Source of the DNA: Nocardiopsis_B mangrovi
GTDB lineage: Bacteria; Actinomycetota; Actinomycetes; Streptosporangiales; Streptosporangiaceae
Length of the DNA stretch: 64,000 nucleotides
Assembly (NCBI RefSeq): GCF_042653925.1
Contig: NZ_JBHSFQ010000004.1
Span: forward strand, 62,001 to 126,000
Reading direction: 5' to 3'
Positions 46,388 through 54,913 of this stretch are shown piece by piece (position 1 is the first letter of the stretch; each line of letters begins with the position of its first letter). A model generated the notes under the pieces. It ran no database searches. It saw only the letters and a list, made by a program, of their open reading frames with translations, and was not told the DNA's origin. Position numbers and translations under genes: made by a program.

Positions 46388-47983
46388 TCAGGCCTTCACA
46401 CGGCGGTGCAGGGCCTCGCGCAGGACGTCGCGGTCGTCGAAGGGCAGGACGCGCCCTGCGACGTACTGGCCGCGTTCGTGCCCCTTGCCCGCGACCACCA
46501 GGACGTCGCCCGGGTGGGCCCGCCGGACCGCGAGGTCGATGGCGGTCGCCCGGTCGGGTTCGACGCTGACGCGGGCGCGCTGGTCGATGGGCACTTTGGC
46601 GACGCCGTCGAGCATGGCCGCGACGATCTGGACGGGGTCCTCGGTGCGGGGGTTGTCGTCGGTGATGATCAGCGTGTCGGCGAGCCGGGCGGCGGCCTCG
46701 CCCATCAGCGGGCGCTTGGCGCGGTCGCGGTCGCCGCCGCAGCCCACGACGATGGTGATGGTGCCGTCGGTGGTCGTGCGCAGGGCGCCGAGCACCGCCT
46801 CGATCGCCCCGGGTTTGTGGGAGTAGTCGACGAGCGCGGTGAAGTCCTGGCCTTCGTCGACGCGCTCCATGCGGCCGGGCACCCCCGGTGCGGCCGCGAC
46901 GCCGTCGAGCGCCTCGTGCAGCGGGATCCCGGCCTCGACCAGCCCCACGATGGCGGCCATGGCGTTGGACACGTTGAAGGGGCCGGGCAGCGCCACGGCG
47001 GCGTCGGCCTCCATGCCGCCGGGGCCGACGATGCGGAAGGTGCTGCCGTGGGACCCGAGGCGGACGTCCACGGCGCGCCAGTCGGCTTCGGGGTCGCCTT
47101 CGGAGGAGAACGTGGTGACCGGGACGTCGCCGCGGTCGGCGACCATGTCGATGAGCACCCGGCCGAAGCGGTCGTCGCGGTTGACCACGGCGATCCGGCA
47201 GTACTCGGGGGTGAACAGGCGCGCCTTGGTGTCGAAGTAGTCGCGCAGGTCGGCGTGGAAGTCCAGGTGGTCCTGCGAGAGGTTGGTGAACACCGCGACG
47301 TCGTAGGAGGTGCCGCCGACGCGGCCCAGGGCCAGGGCGTGGCTGGAGACCTCCATGGCCGCCGCCGCGACCCCCTGCTCGCGCATGACGGCGAAGAGCC
47401 CGTGCAGGTCGGTGGCCTCGGGCGTGGTGAGCGAGGACGCCACACGTTCGTCGCCGACGCGCATCTCGACCGTGCCGATGAGCCCGGTGTGCAGCCCCGC
47501 GGCGCGCAGCCCGGATTCGACCAGGTAGCTGACCGTCGTCTTGCCGCTGGTGCCGGTGGTGCCGATGAGCAGCAGGTCGCGCGAGGGGTCGCCGTAGACC
47601 CATGCGGCGACCTCGCCGAGGCGGGCGCGCGGGTCGGCGACGGTGAGGACCGGCAGGCGCGTGGCCGCGGCGCGGTCGTAGCCCTTGGGGTCGGTCAGGA
47701 TGGCGGCCGCGCCGGCTTCGGCGGCCTGCGCCGCGAAGTCCGCTCCGTGGGCGCTGGTGCCCGGCAGGGCGGCGTAGAGGTCGCCCGGGCGCACGCGGCG
47801 GGAGTCGTGGGTGACCCCCGTGATGGTGGTCTCGGTGCCGGGGCCGTCCGCGCCGCCCGGCGGCGCCGGGTCGCCGGGGACCGGGGGGGCGTCCCCGGGT
47901 TCGGCGAAGGTGACGAACGCGTCCGGGCCGAGGAGCCGGGCGAGTTCGGGCAGCGGACGGAGTTCGTGATGTTCAGGTCGCAT
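46388..47983 (-). CDS. murE: UDP-N-acetylmuramoyl-tripeptide synthetase (meso-DAP type)
   Basis: This 531-residue Mur ligase adds the third stem amino acid. DNPRTEDP contains the DNPR motif that recognises meso-diaminopimelate, so the wall is of the meso-DAP type. Other motifs are HDSRRVRPGDLYAALPG, GTTGTSGKTTVSYL, TTPEATDL, EVSSHALALGRV, NLSQDHLDFHAD and GKGHERGQ. The ATG at 47983 is chosen over a GTG 12 bases earlier; neither has a clear ribosome-binding site. ftsI ends about 100 bases upstream. Confidence 0.93.
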   Translation of the reverse strand: MRPEHHELRPLPELARLLGPDAFVTFAEPGDAPPVPGDPAPPGGADGPGTETTITGVTHDSRRVRPGDLYAALPGTSAHGADFAAQAAEAGAAAILTDPKGYDRAAATRLPVLTVADPRARLGEVAAWVYGDPSRDLLLIGTTGTSGKTTVSYLVESGLRAAGLHTGLIGTVEMRVGDERVASSLTTPEATDLHGLFAVMREQGVAAAAMEVSSHALALGRVGGTSYDVAVFTNLSQDHLDFHADLRDYFDTKARLFTPEYCRIAVVNRDDRFGRVLIDMVADRGDVPVTTFSSEGDPEADWRAVDVRLGSHGSTFRIVGPGGMEADAAVALPGPFNVSNAMAAIVGLVEAGIPLHEALDGVAAAPGVPGRMERVDEGQDFTALVDYSHKPGAIEAVLGALRTTTDGTITIVVGCGGDRDRAKRPLMGEAAARLADTLIITDDNPRTEDPVQIVAAMLDGVAKVPIDQRARVSVEPDRATAIDLAVRRAHPGDVLVVAGKGHERGQYVAGRVLPFDDRDVLREALHRRVKA

Positions 47984-48082
47984 AACCGGTGGCACGTCGT
48001 GAGGTTATCGGCTGTGGTGGGCTGGGCGTGAATCCAGCGCCGCGACCGCGCGCCGCCGCGGGCGGGCGGAGCGGGGCGGCGG

Positions 48083-50059
48083 TCACTCGTCCTCGAACAG
48101 CCGGATGTTGGGCGGGTCGGTCTCGGTCGGCGGGATCTTCTCCGACTTCAGGGCGAAGGACATGACGTCGGTGAACACCGGGCCCGCCGCCTCCCCCCCG
48201 TAGTACTGCTCCTGCGGGTTGTGCAGGACCACCTGCACGATCAGCTCCGGATCGTCGGCGGGGGCGAACCCGACGAAGGTCGCGGTGTAGCCGCCGCCGC
48301 GGTAGGTGCCGGTCTCGGGGTTGACCCGGTTGGCGGTGCCGGTCTTGCCGGCCACGCGGTAGCCGGGGATGCGGGCCTCGGTGGCGGTGCCGTCGTCGCC
48401 GGTGACCGCCTCCAGCATCAGGGCGAGCTCGTCGGCGGTCTCGGCGCTGACGACGCGCTCCTGGCGGGCCTCGGGCGAGGGGTCGAACTCGCCGTCCTCG
48501 CCGACGGTCCCGGCCACCAGGCTCGGCTCGGCGCGCACGCCCCCGTTGGCGATGGTGGCGTAGACGCTGGCCATCTGCACGGCGTTGACCGACAGCCCCT
48601 GGCCGAAGGAGACGGAGGCGAGCTGGGTGCCCCACCATTCGTCGGGGTCGGTGAGGATGCCGGCGTTCTCGCCGGGCAGGTCGAGCCCGGTGGGCCGGCC
48701 GAACCCGAACTTGCCGAGGTAATCGTAGAGGCCGTCGGCGCCGAGCTGCTCGCCGACCTGGATGGTGCCGACGTTGCTCGACTGGGCCATGATGCCGTTG
48801 AGCGTCATGCGCTCGGTCTCGTGGAAGTGGGCGTCCTTGAAGGTCTGGTCGTAGCGCTGGATGGAGTAGGGCACGGTGTAGACGGTGTCGGGCGTGGTGA
48901 GGCCGTCCTCCAGCGCGCCGGCGGCGGTGATGACCTTGTTGGTGCTGCCGGGCTCGAACGCCTCGGCGACGGCGCCGTTGGCGCGGTCCTCGGGCGTGGA
49001 GGAGTCGACTTCGGTGGGCGCGTAGGTGGGGTAGTCGGCCATGGCGACGATCTCGCCGGTGGGGCGCATGACGATGACGCTGCCGCCCGCGGCGTCGAGT
49101 TCCTCGGCGCGCTCGGCCAGGGCCTGCTGGGCGTGCCACTGCACGTCCTGGTCGAGGGTGAGCCGGATGTCGCGCCCGGCGACGGGCTCCCGTGCCAGGC
49201 CGCCGGCCATGGGGATCTGGGTGCCGGTGGCGCCGATCTCCACCTGCTGCTGGCCGGGCTCCCCGGCGAGGGTGTCCTCCATGACGCCTTCGAGGCCCTC
49301 CAGGCCCTCACCGTCGGCGCCGGTGAAGCCGATGAGGTCGGCCGCGCCGGTGTCCTCGGGGTAGACGCGCTTGTAGTCGGTGAGGGCGCCCACGCCTTGG
49401 AGCCCCAGGTCCTCCAGGTCGCTCCAGTCCTGCGGGGTGACGTCCTCGGCGACGACCTGGTAGCGGCTGGGCTCGGCGGTGACCTTGGCCATGACCTCGT
49501 CGCGGTCGAGGCCGAAGCGGGCCGAGAGCTCGTCGGCCACCTGGTCGCGCTCGTGGTCGGGGATGTCGACGGGGTCGACGAACACGGTGCGGACCTCGAC
49601 GCTCATGGCGAGGGGGTTGCCGTCGGCGTCGGTGATCTCGCCCCGGGTGGTGGGGATGTCGATGGTGCTCAGCCGCAGGTCGGCGGCTGCCGACGCGTAG
49701 CCGGCGGCGTCGACCGCCTGGATCTGCACCAGCCGGCCGGCGAACACCAGCAGGACCACGGTCATGAGGACGCCCGCGAGGTGGATGCGCCGGCGGGGGT
49801 TGCCGCGGCGGAAGGGGCGGCGCAGCGGGGCGAGCGGGCCGGTTCCGCCGCCGGACGTCCCGGTGCGGGGCCGGTCCTTGGGGCGCCCGGCGGGCGGGGT
49901 CCGCGGGGCGTCGTCGCGGGCGGGCCGGGGCGGCCGGCCGGCCGCGCCGCGGGGCCGCTGCTGCCGGTCGCCGCGCGGGGCCGGCCCGCGGGGCGAGCGC
50001 GCGGAGGACGCGCCGGGGCGGCGGGGGTCGCGGGACCGGCCCTCGCGCGGGGAGCTCAT
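48083..50059 (-). CDS. ftsI: Septal peptidoglycan transpeptidase FtsI (PBP3-type)
   Basis: This 658-residue class B penicillin-binding protein has a long Arg/Pro/Gly-rich cytoplasmic N-terminus (about 95 residues) and one transmembrane helix (LAGVLMTVVLLVFAGRLVQI). A dimerisation region and the transpeptidase domain follow. The active-site SxxK is in FEPGSTNK, the SxN in AQSSNVG, and KTG in AGKTGTA. It crosslinks septal wall with FtsW. It lies between ftsL and murE. The basic Pro-rich N-terminus is longer than in most homologues. Confidence 0.94.
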   Translation of the reverse strand: MSSPREGRSRDPRRPGASSARSPRGPAPRGDRQQRPRGAAGRPPRPARDDAPRTPPAGRPKDRPRTGTSGGGTGPLAPLRRPFRRGNPRRRIHLAGVLMTVVLLVFAGRLVQIQAVDAAGYASAAADLRLSTIDIPTTRGEITDADGNPLAMSVEVRTVFVDPVDIPDHERDQVADELSARFGLDRDEVMAKVTAEPSRYQVVAEDVTPQDWSDLEDLGLQGVGALTDYKRVYPEDTGAADLIGFTGADGEGLEGLEGVMEDTLAGEPGQQQVEIGATGTQIPMAGGLAREPVAGRDIRLTLDQDVQWHAQQALAERAEELDAAGGSVIVMRPTGEIVAMADYPTYAPTEVDSSTPEDRANGAVAEAFEPGSTNKVITAAGALEDGLTTPDTVYTVPYSIQRYDQTFKDAHFHETERMTLNGIMAQSSNVGTIQVGEQLGADGLYDYLGKFGFGRPTGLDLPGENAGILTDPDEWWGTQLASVSFGQGLSVNAVQMASVYATIANGGVRAEPSLVAGTVGEDGEFDPSPEARQERVVSAETADELALMLEAVTGDDGTATEARIPGYRVAGKTGTANRVNPETGTYRGGGYTATFVGFAPADDPELIVQVVLHNPQEQYYGGEAAGPVFTDVMSFALKSEKIPPTETDPPNIRLFEDE

Positions 50060-50154
50060 CGGCCGCCCCCCGTGGTGGGTCTCCTCCGTCGGGGCGCGTT
50101 CATCCGGCGCTCCACTTCCTTGTCCGCTGGTCGTCTGCTGTCGCGCGCGCGGGG

Positions 50155-50601
50155 CTAGGGCGCGGGGGTGTCGTCACCCCGGATCTCGCCCTCGCGCAGG
50201 TCGAGGACGACCGGGGCGCCGCCGGGCTCCATTCCGAGGTCCTCGGCCTCGGAGGCGATGTTGGACGGTGCCTCCAGGGACAGGACGTCCTCGCGCAGCC
50301 CTTCCTCCTGGATGGAGAGGTCGGCGTTCTGCTCTTGGAGCGTGCTGATGGCGAAGGCGTCCTCGATCAGCACCGTGCGCAGCGCGAGCAGGCTGATGAG
50401 CGCGCCGCCGAGCAGGCCGAGGACGAGCAGCACGAACGGCATCCGCGGCGGCGGGGCGGCGTCCCGCGTCGCGGGTGCGGGCCGCTTGGCGGCCGGGGCG
50501 GTGTCCGGCCGCGGGCGCGCGGCCGGCCGGGCGCGCGCGGGCGCCGCCGTGATGGAGCGGGTCCGGGTGGTCTCCGGTGTGGTCTCGGTCGCCGTGCTCA
50601 T
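50155..50601 (-). CDS. ftsL: FtsL-like divisome protein
   Basis: This 148-residue bitopic protein has an Ala/Pro/Thr/Arg-rich cytoplasmic N-terminus of about 50 residues and one transmembrane helix (MPFVLLVLGLLGGALISLLAL). A periplasmic coiled coil (about residues 78-125) includes AISTLQEQNADLSIQEEGLRE. Sequence similarity is low, as usual for FtsL. The assignment rests on the topology and the invariant position between rsmH and ftsI. Confidence 0.82.
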   Translation of the reverse strand: MSTATETTPETTRTRSITAAPARARPAARPRPDTAPAAKRPAPATRDAAPPPRMPFVLLVLGLLGGALISLLALRTVLIEDAFAISTLQEQNADLSIQEEGLREDVLSLEAPSNIASEAEDLGMEPGGAPVVLDLREGEIRGDDTPAP

Positions 50602-50662
50602 CGTGGTCTCCCTGTGTGTCCGCGCGCCTGCCTGCCGGCGGGGCGGGATCCGGCCGCCCCGC

Positions 50663-51631
50663 TCATGGGCGGCGGACCCGTTCGGCCGCGCGCAGCCGGG
50701 CCGAGGCGGCGCGCGGGTTGCGTTCGTTCTCCTCGTCTCCGGGGAGTTCGGCGCCCCGGGTCAGCAGGCGGAGTTCGGGCTGCCGGTCCGGGAGCGGGAC
50801 GGGCAGGTCAGGAGGCGTGGTGTCGGTGGCGAGCGCGGCCAGCGCCCGCTTGGTCATGCGGTCCTCCAGGGAGTGGTAGGACAGCACGGCGATGCGCCCG
50901 CCCAGGGCCAGCCGGGAGATGGCCGCGGGCAGCGTGGCCTCCAGGATGCTGAGCTCGGAGTTGACCTCGATGCGCAGCGCCTGGAAGGTGCGCTTGGCGG
51001 GGTGGCCGCCGGTGCGGCGGGTGGCGGCGGGGATGGCGTCGCGCACGAGGTCGGCGAGGCGTCGGGTGGACTCGATGGGCGCGGTGGCGCGCTCGCGCGC
51101 GATGGCCTGGGCGATGCGGGCGGCGAACCGCTCCTCGCCGTAGTCGCGCAGGACGCGGGTGAGCGCCGCGACGGAGGCGGTGTTGACGACGTCGCCCGCG
51201 GTGCGGTCCTGGGTGCGGTCCATCCGCATGTCCAGCGGGGCGTCGTAGGAGTAGGCGAAGCCGCGTTCGGCTTCGTCGAGCTGGGGGGAGGACACGCCGA
51301 GGTCGAGCAGGACGGCGTCGGCGCCGGTGATGCCGAGGTCGTCGAGGACGCGCGGGACGGCGTCGTACTCGGCGTGGACGAGGTCGACGCGGTCGGCGTA
51401 GGGGGCGAGCCTGCGGCCGCTGCGCTCCAGCGCGGTGGGGTCGCGGTCGATGCCGACCAGGCGCGCGCCGGGGTGGGCCCGCAGCAGCGCCTCGGAGTGC
51501 CCGCCGAGGCCCAGCGTGCCGTCGACGAGGACGGCCCCCGGCCGTTCGAGGGCGGGCGCGAGCAGCTCGACGATGCGGTCGAGCATGACCGGGACGTGTA
51601 CCGCCCCGGTCTCTCCGGTGGTGTCCCCCAT
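50663..51631 (-). CDS. rsmH: 16S rRNA (cytosine1402-N4)-methyltransferase
   Basis: This 322-residue SAM-dependent methyltransferase modifies C1402 of 16S rRNA. The start region HVPVMLDRIVELLAP and the SAM loop DGTLGLGGHSEALL are followed by GIDRDPTAL, LDLGVSSPQLDEAERGFAY, QALRIEVNSEL and the end motif VLSYHSLEDRMTKRAL. The ATG at 51631 is used; a GTG two codons upstream fits the GAGGGGG site slightly better and cannot be ruled out. It lies between mraZ and ftsL in the usual order. Confidence 0.93.
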   Translation of the reverse strand: MGDTTGETGAVHVPVMLDRIVELLAPALERPGAVLVDGTLGLGGHSEALLRAHPGARLVGIDRDPTALERSGRRLAPYADRVDLVHAEYDAVPRVLDDLGITGADAVLLDLGVSSPQLDEAERGFAYSYDAPLDMRMDRTQDRTAGDVVNTASVAALTRVLRDYGEERFAARIAQAIARERATAPIESTRRLADLVRDAIPAATRRTGGHPAKRTFQALRIEVNSELSILEATLPAAISRLALGGRIAVLSYHSLEDRMTKRALAALATDTTPPDLPVPLPDRQPELRLLTRGAELPGDEENERNPRAASARLRAAERVRRP

Positions 51632-51883
51632 GAGCACGGTTCCCCCTCTAGCTTCCTCACGCCGGTCAGCGCGCCCCCTGCGCCCCGGCCCGGACTGGCC
51701 TCCAGACGCGAAAGCGGTGGTGCCGCGGTCGCCCTGCGGCCGCCCGCCACCTGGCGCCGGGGAAGATGCGTCAGCTGGCATGGGTCCGCGTCTGAAGGCC
51801 GCAATCCGGACTGGGTTCTGACGGCGGTGGCTCTGCGGTGGCCGTCGTCCCGGGTGTCGAGGCCGGTGCGGCGGTCCGCGAAG

Positions 51884-52315
51884 TCACAGCACCCCCGGCA
51901 ACACCTCCTCCGACAGATCCGCGAATGCCTGCTCCTGCTCGGCCTCGTAGGCCGCCCAGGCCGATGCGCCCCAGATCTCCAGACGCGTGTTGGCCCCGAT
52001 GACGACGCAATCCCGTTCCAGGCCCGCGTAGGAACGCAGGCCGGACGGGATCGTGAGCCGCCCTTGCTTGTCGGGGACCTCGTCGGACGCGCTGGCGAAG
52101 AAGACGCGACTGTAGTCGCGGACCGCCTTCGCGGTGACCGGAGCCTCTCGAAGGGCGTCGGTGATGCGCTGGGACTCGTCCATGGGAAAGACGTAGAGAC
52201 AGCGCTCCTGGCCCTTCGTGATCACCAGCCCCCCCGACAGTTCGTCGCGGTACTTCGCCGGAAGGAACAGCCGTCCCTTCTCGTCGAGGCGCGGTGTATG
52301 GGTGCCGAGGAACAC
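51884..52315 (-). CDS. mraZ: Transcriptional regulator MraZ
   Basis: This 143-residue protein has two MraZ half-domains. The first begins VFLGTHTPRLDEKGRLFLPA with KYRDEL, the second DKQGRLTIPSGLRSYAGL. MraZ forms a ring-shaped oligomer and represses its own division-wall operon by binding GTGGG-type repeats, which are present upstream. The GTG at 52315 is chosen because GGGAGGTGG precedes it and homologues start MFLGTHTPRLDEKGR. A longer frame would run through the operator. It is the first gene of the 20-kb division cluster. Confidence 0.93.
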   Translation of the reverse strand: MFLGTHTPRLDEKGRLFLPAKYRDELSGGLVITKGQERCLYVFPMDESQRITDALREAPVTAKAVRDYSRVFFASASDEVPDKQGRLTIPSGLRSYAGLERDCVVIGANTRLEIWGASAWAAYEAEQEQAFADLSEEVLPGVL

Positions 52316-52355
52316 CGGCCCCACCTCCCACGCCCCCGCGCAGGGCGGCGTGCCG

Positions 52356-52397
52356 CCCCACGATGCCCCACTGTACTCCACTCCTCCCCACCGTCAA
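52356..52397 (-). promoter_or_regulatory. MraZ operator (four 10-bp-spaced boxes) overlapping the dcw promoter
   Basis: On the minus strand four TGG(G/A)G boxes lie at 52386-52390, 52376-52380, 52366-52370 and 52356-52360, exactly 10 bases apart, so they face the same side of the helix. They overlap a promoter with TTGACG as -35 (52392-52397) and TACAGT as -10 (52370-52375), spaced 16 bases. A run of MraZ bound here would block RNA polymerase. The start codon is about 45 bases after the predicted transcription start. Confidence 0.85.
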
Positions 52398-52659
52398 CAG
52401 TTTCAACCATCCGCGAAGCCCGTTCCTCGCCGAGAAACCGCTGGTCAGGGTGGTGGGTGCGTGGTGGAGGGGGCGGGGGGTACCCTACGGGCGGGCGATC
52501 GTCACCCCGTGCATGTGAACGGTTACGCTTCGATGGGAGGATGGTCCCCGGCGGGCCCGTCGGAGCCGGCCCGCACTTTCGCCGTTTTGGTTTGCATTCC
52601 ACCACTTTGGCTCTAGCCTCGATTTCGTTGGTCCAGGGACTGCGCGGAGAGGGAGACAC

Positions 52660-53652
52660 GTGTCACTCGGCACGCGGTACAACGGCCAGGGCGACGGCCC
52701 CCCCGGGAACGCGGCCGGTGTCATCGCCGTGGCCGACCGGATCCGGCAGGCCATGGAGACGGTCATCGAGGGCAAGCCCGAAGTCGTGCGCATCGCGCTG
52801 ACCGTCCTGCTCGCGGAAGGCCACCTGCTCATCGAGGACATCCCGGGCGTCGGCAAGACCATGCTGGCCAAGACCCTGGGCCGGGCGGTCGACTGCTCGG
52901 TGCAGCGGATCCAGTTCACCCCGGACCTGCTGCCGTCGGACATCACGGGCGTGAGCGTCTACCACCAGGAGCGGCACGAGTTCGAGTTCAACCCCGGCCC
53001 GGTCTTCGCCAACATCGTGCTGGGCGACGAGATCAACCGGGCTTCCCCCAAGACCCAGGCCGCGCTGCTGGAGTGCATGGAGGAGATGCAGGTCAGCGTC
53101 GACGGCGCGACCCGCCGGCTGGAGCGGCCGTTCATGGTCGTCGCCACCCAGAACCCCGGCGACATGGAGGGCACCTACCCCCTGCCCGAGGCCCAGCGCG
53201 ACCGGTTCATGGCGCGCATCTCGGTGGGCTATCCCACGGCGCAGGCCGAGCTGGACATGATCGACAGCCACAGCGCGCACTCCCCGCTCGACGGGCTGGC
53301 GGCCGTGGCCTCGGCGGCCGATGTGCGGTCGATGGTCGACCACGTGCACACGATCCATGTCGCCCCCGGCATGCGGCGCTACGCGGTCGACCTGGTCACC
53401 GCCACCCGGACCTCGCGGTCGCTGCGGCTGGGGGCGTCGCCGCGCGCCACACTGCACCTCGTGCGCGCCGCGCGCGCCTACGCCGCCCTGGAGGGGCGCC
53501 AGTACGTGGTGCCCGACGACGTCCAGGCGCTGGCGGTGCCGGTCCTGGCCCACCGCCTCCTGCCCAGTGCCGAGGCGCAGATGGAGCGCCACACCCCCGA
53601 ACGCGTGGTCTCCGACATCGTCGCGCGGCTGCCCATCCCCGCCCCCCACTAA
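52660..53652 (+). CDS. MoxR-family AAA+ ATPase (DUF58/transglutaminase operon)
   Basis: This 330-residue AAA+ ATPase has P-loop IPGVGKT around residues 61-67, Walker B LGDEINRASPKTQAALLECMEEMQ, sensor VATQNPGDMEGTYPLPEAQRDRF and a C-terminal lid. It is a classic MoxR, which with DUF58 (vWA-like) and membrane transglutaminase partners is thought to act as a chaperone for assembling or activating extracytoplasmic proteins. The start is GTG after GGAGAGGGAGACAC. It is the first of three coupled genes, divergent from mraZ across 262 bases. Confidence 0.9.
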   Translation: MSLGTRYNGQGDGPPGNAAGVIAVADRIRQAMETVIEGKPEVVRIALTVLLAEGHLLIEDIPGVGKTMLAKTLGRAVDCSVQRIQFTPDLLPSDITGVSVYHQERHEFEFNPGPVFANIVLGDEINRASPKTQAALLECMEEMQVSVDGATRRLERPFMVVATQNPGDMEGTYPLPEAQRDRFMARISVGYPTAQAELDMIDSHSAHSPLDGLAAVASAADVRSMVDHVHTIHVAPGMRRYAVDLVTATRTSRSLRLGASPRATLHLVRAARAYAALEGRQYVVPDDVQALAVPVLAHRLLPSAEAQMERHTPERVVSDIVARLPIPAPH

Positions 53653-53677
53653 AAGCCCCGGACCGTTGGGAGATGCG

Positions 53678-54913
53678 GTGAACCCGCTGCGTGCCTTCAC
53701 CGCCCGGGGCGTCGGCTTCCTGTGCGCGGGGCCCGCGGTCATCGGCGCGGGCCTGGTGATCGGGGAGCGCGACCTGGTGGGCCTGGGGGTGCTGGTCCTG
53801 CTGCTGCCCGTGCTCTCGCTGCTGACCGTGGCCGGCGGGCCCCGCTCGGTCGCCCACAGCCGGGCGCTCCAGCCGGCGCGGGTCGCGGCGGGCTCCGACG
53901 CGCGCGTCCTCGTGCGGGTGGCCAATTCCGCGGCACTGGCACCGATCGGCGGACTGCTCGCCGAGGACACCCTGCCCTACACGCTGGGCGAGCAGCCCCG
54001 GTTCACCATCGGCTACCTGCGGCCCCGGGGCGTGCGCGACCTCACCTACCGGGTGCGCACCCACGTCCGCGGCCGCTATGCGGTGGGCCCGCTGCTGCTG
54101 TCCTTCACCGACCCGCTGGGGTGCGTGTGCCTGCGGCGCGAGGTCGGCACGCCCACGTCGCTCCTGGTGACCCCGCCCGTCGTCCCGCTCGCGGACGCCC
54201 CGCTGCCCGGCGGGGCGGCCGAAGGCGGCGACAGCACCGCCCGCACCATGTCCGCCGGGGGCCAGGACGACCCCATTCCGCGCGCCTACCGCCACGGCGA
54301 CGACCTGCGCCGCGTGCACTGGCGCTCCACGGCCCGCCACGGTGAGTTGATGGTGCGCCGCGAAGAGCACCAGTGGAGCGACCGCAGCGTGGTGCTGCTG
54401 GACGGCCGGGCGCGGGCGCACGCGGGGACGGGTGCCGAGGCGTCGCTGGAGACCGCGGTCAGCGCGGCGGCGTCGATCGCCCTGCACCTCAGCGGCCGCG
54501 GCCAGGAGGTCCGGCTGCTCACCGACGAGAACGAGATCGCGGCGCCGCGCGGCAGCGGGCTCCTCGACGCCCTGGCCATGGCCCGCCCCTCCGACGGCAC
54601 GGGGCTGCACGGTGCCGCCGAGCTGCTGGCCGCGGCCCCGGTCACCGGCCGGGGGCGGCTGGTGGCGGTCCTGGGGGCGGTGGGCGCCGCCGACATCGAG
54701 GCCCTCGGCCGGGCCCGCGCGGGACGCGGCCACGACTGCACCGCGGTGCTGTGCCGTACGGCCGCGTGGCCGTCCCCCGACGCGGCGCGCGCGGCCGCCG
54801 AGACGCTGTCGGCCGCCGGCTGGCTGGTGGCGGAGGTCGGGTCGGCCCGCGACCTCGCCGACGCCTGGGCGCGCCTGGGCCGGCGCCCGATCCGCCGGGG
54901 AGGCGTCCGATGA
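53678..54913 (+). CDS. DUF58 domain membrane protein
   Basis: This 411-residue protein starts with two hydrophobic helices (about residues 8-50). A beta-rich region follows, then the DUF58 motif RAYRHGDDLRRVHWRSTARHG, close to PIPRAYRHGDD-type signatures. The C-terminal domain of about 140 residues looks vWA-like (SVVLLDGRA). These proteins associate with MoxR ATPases; the preceding gene encodes one 25 bases upstream. The GTG start has a GGGAG site. It overlaps the next gene by four bases. The molecular function remains poorly defined. Confidence 0.85.
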   Translation: MNPLRAFTARGVGFLCAGPAVIGAGLVIGERDLVGLGVLVLLLPVLSLLTVAGGPRSVAHSRALQPARVAAGSDARVLVRVANSAALAPIGGLLAEDTLPYTLGEQPRFTIGYLRPRGVRDLTYRVRTHVRGRYAVGPLLLSFTDPLGCVCLRREVGTPTSLLVTPPVVPLADAPLPGGAAEGGDSTARTMSAGGQDDPIPRAYRHGDDLRRVHWRSTARHGELMVRREEHQWSDRSVVLLDGRARAHAGTGAEASLETAVSAAASIALHLSGRGQEVRLLTDENEIAAPRGSGLLDALAMARPSDGTGLHGAAELLAAAPVTGRGRLVAVLGAVGAADIEALGRARAGRGHDCTAVLCRTAAWPSPDAARAAAETLSAAGWLVAEVGSARDLADAWARLGRRPIRRGGVR

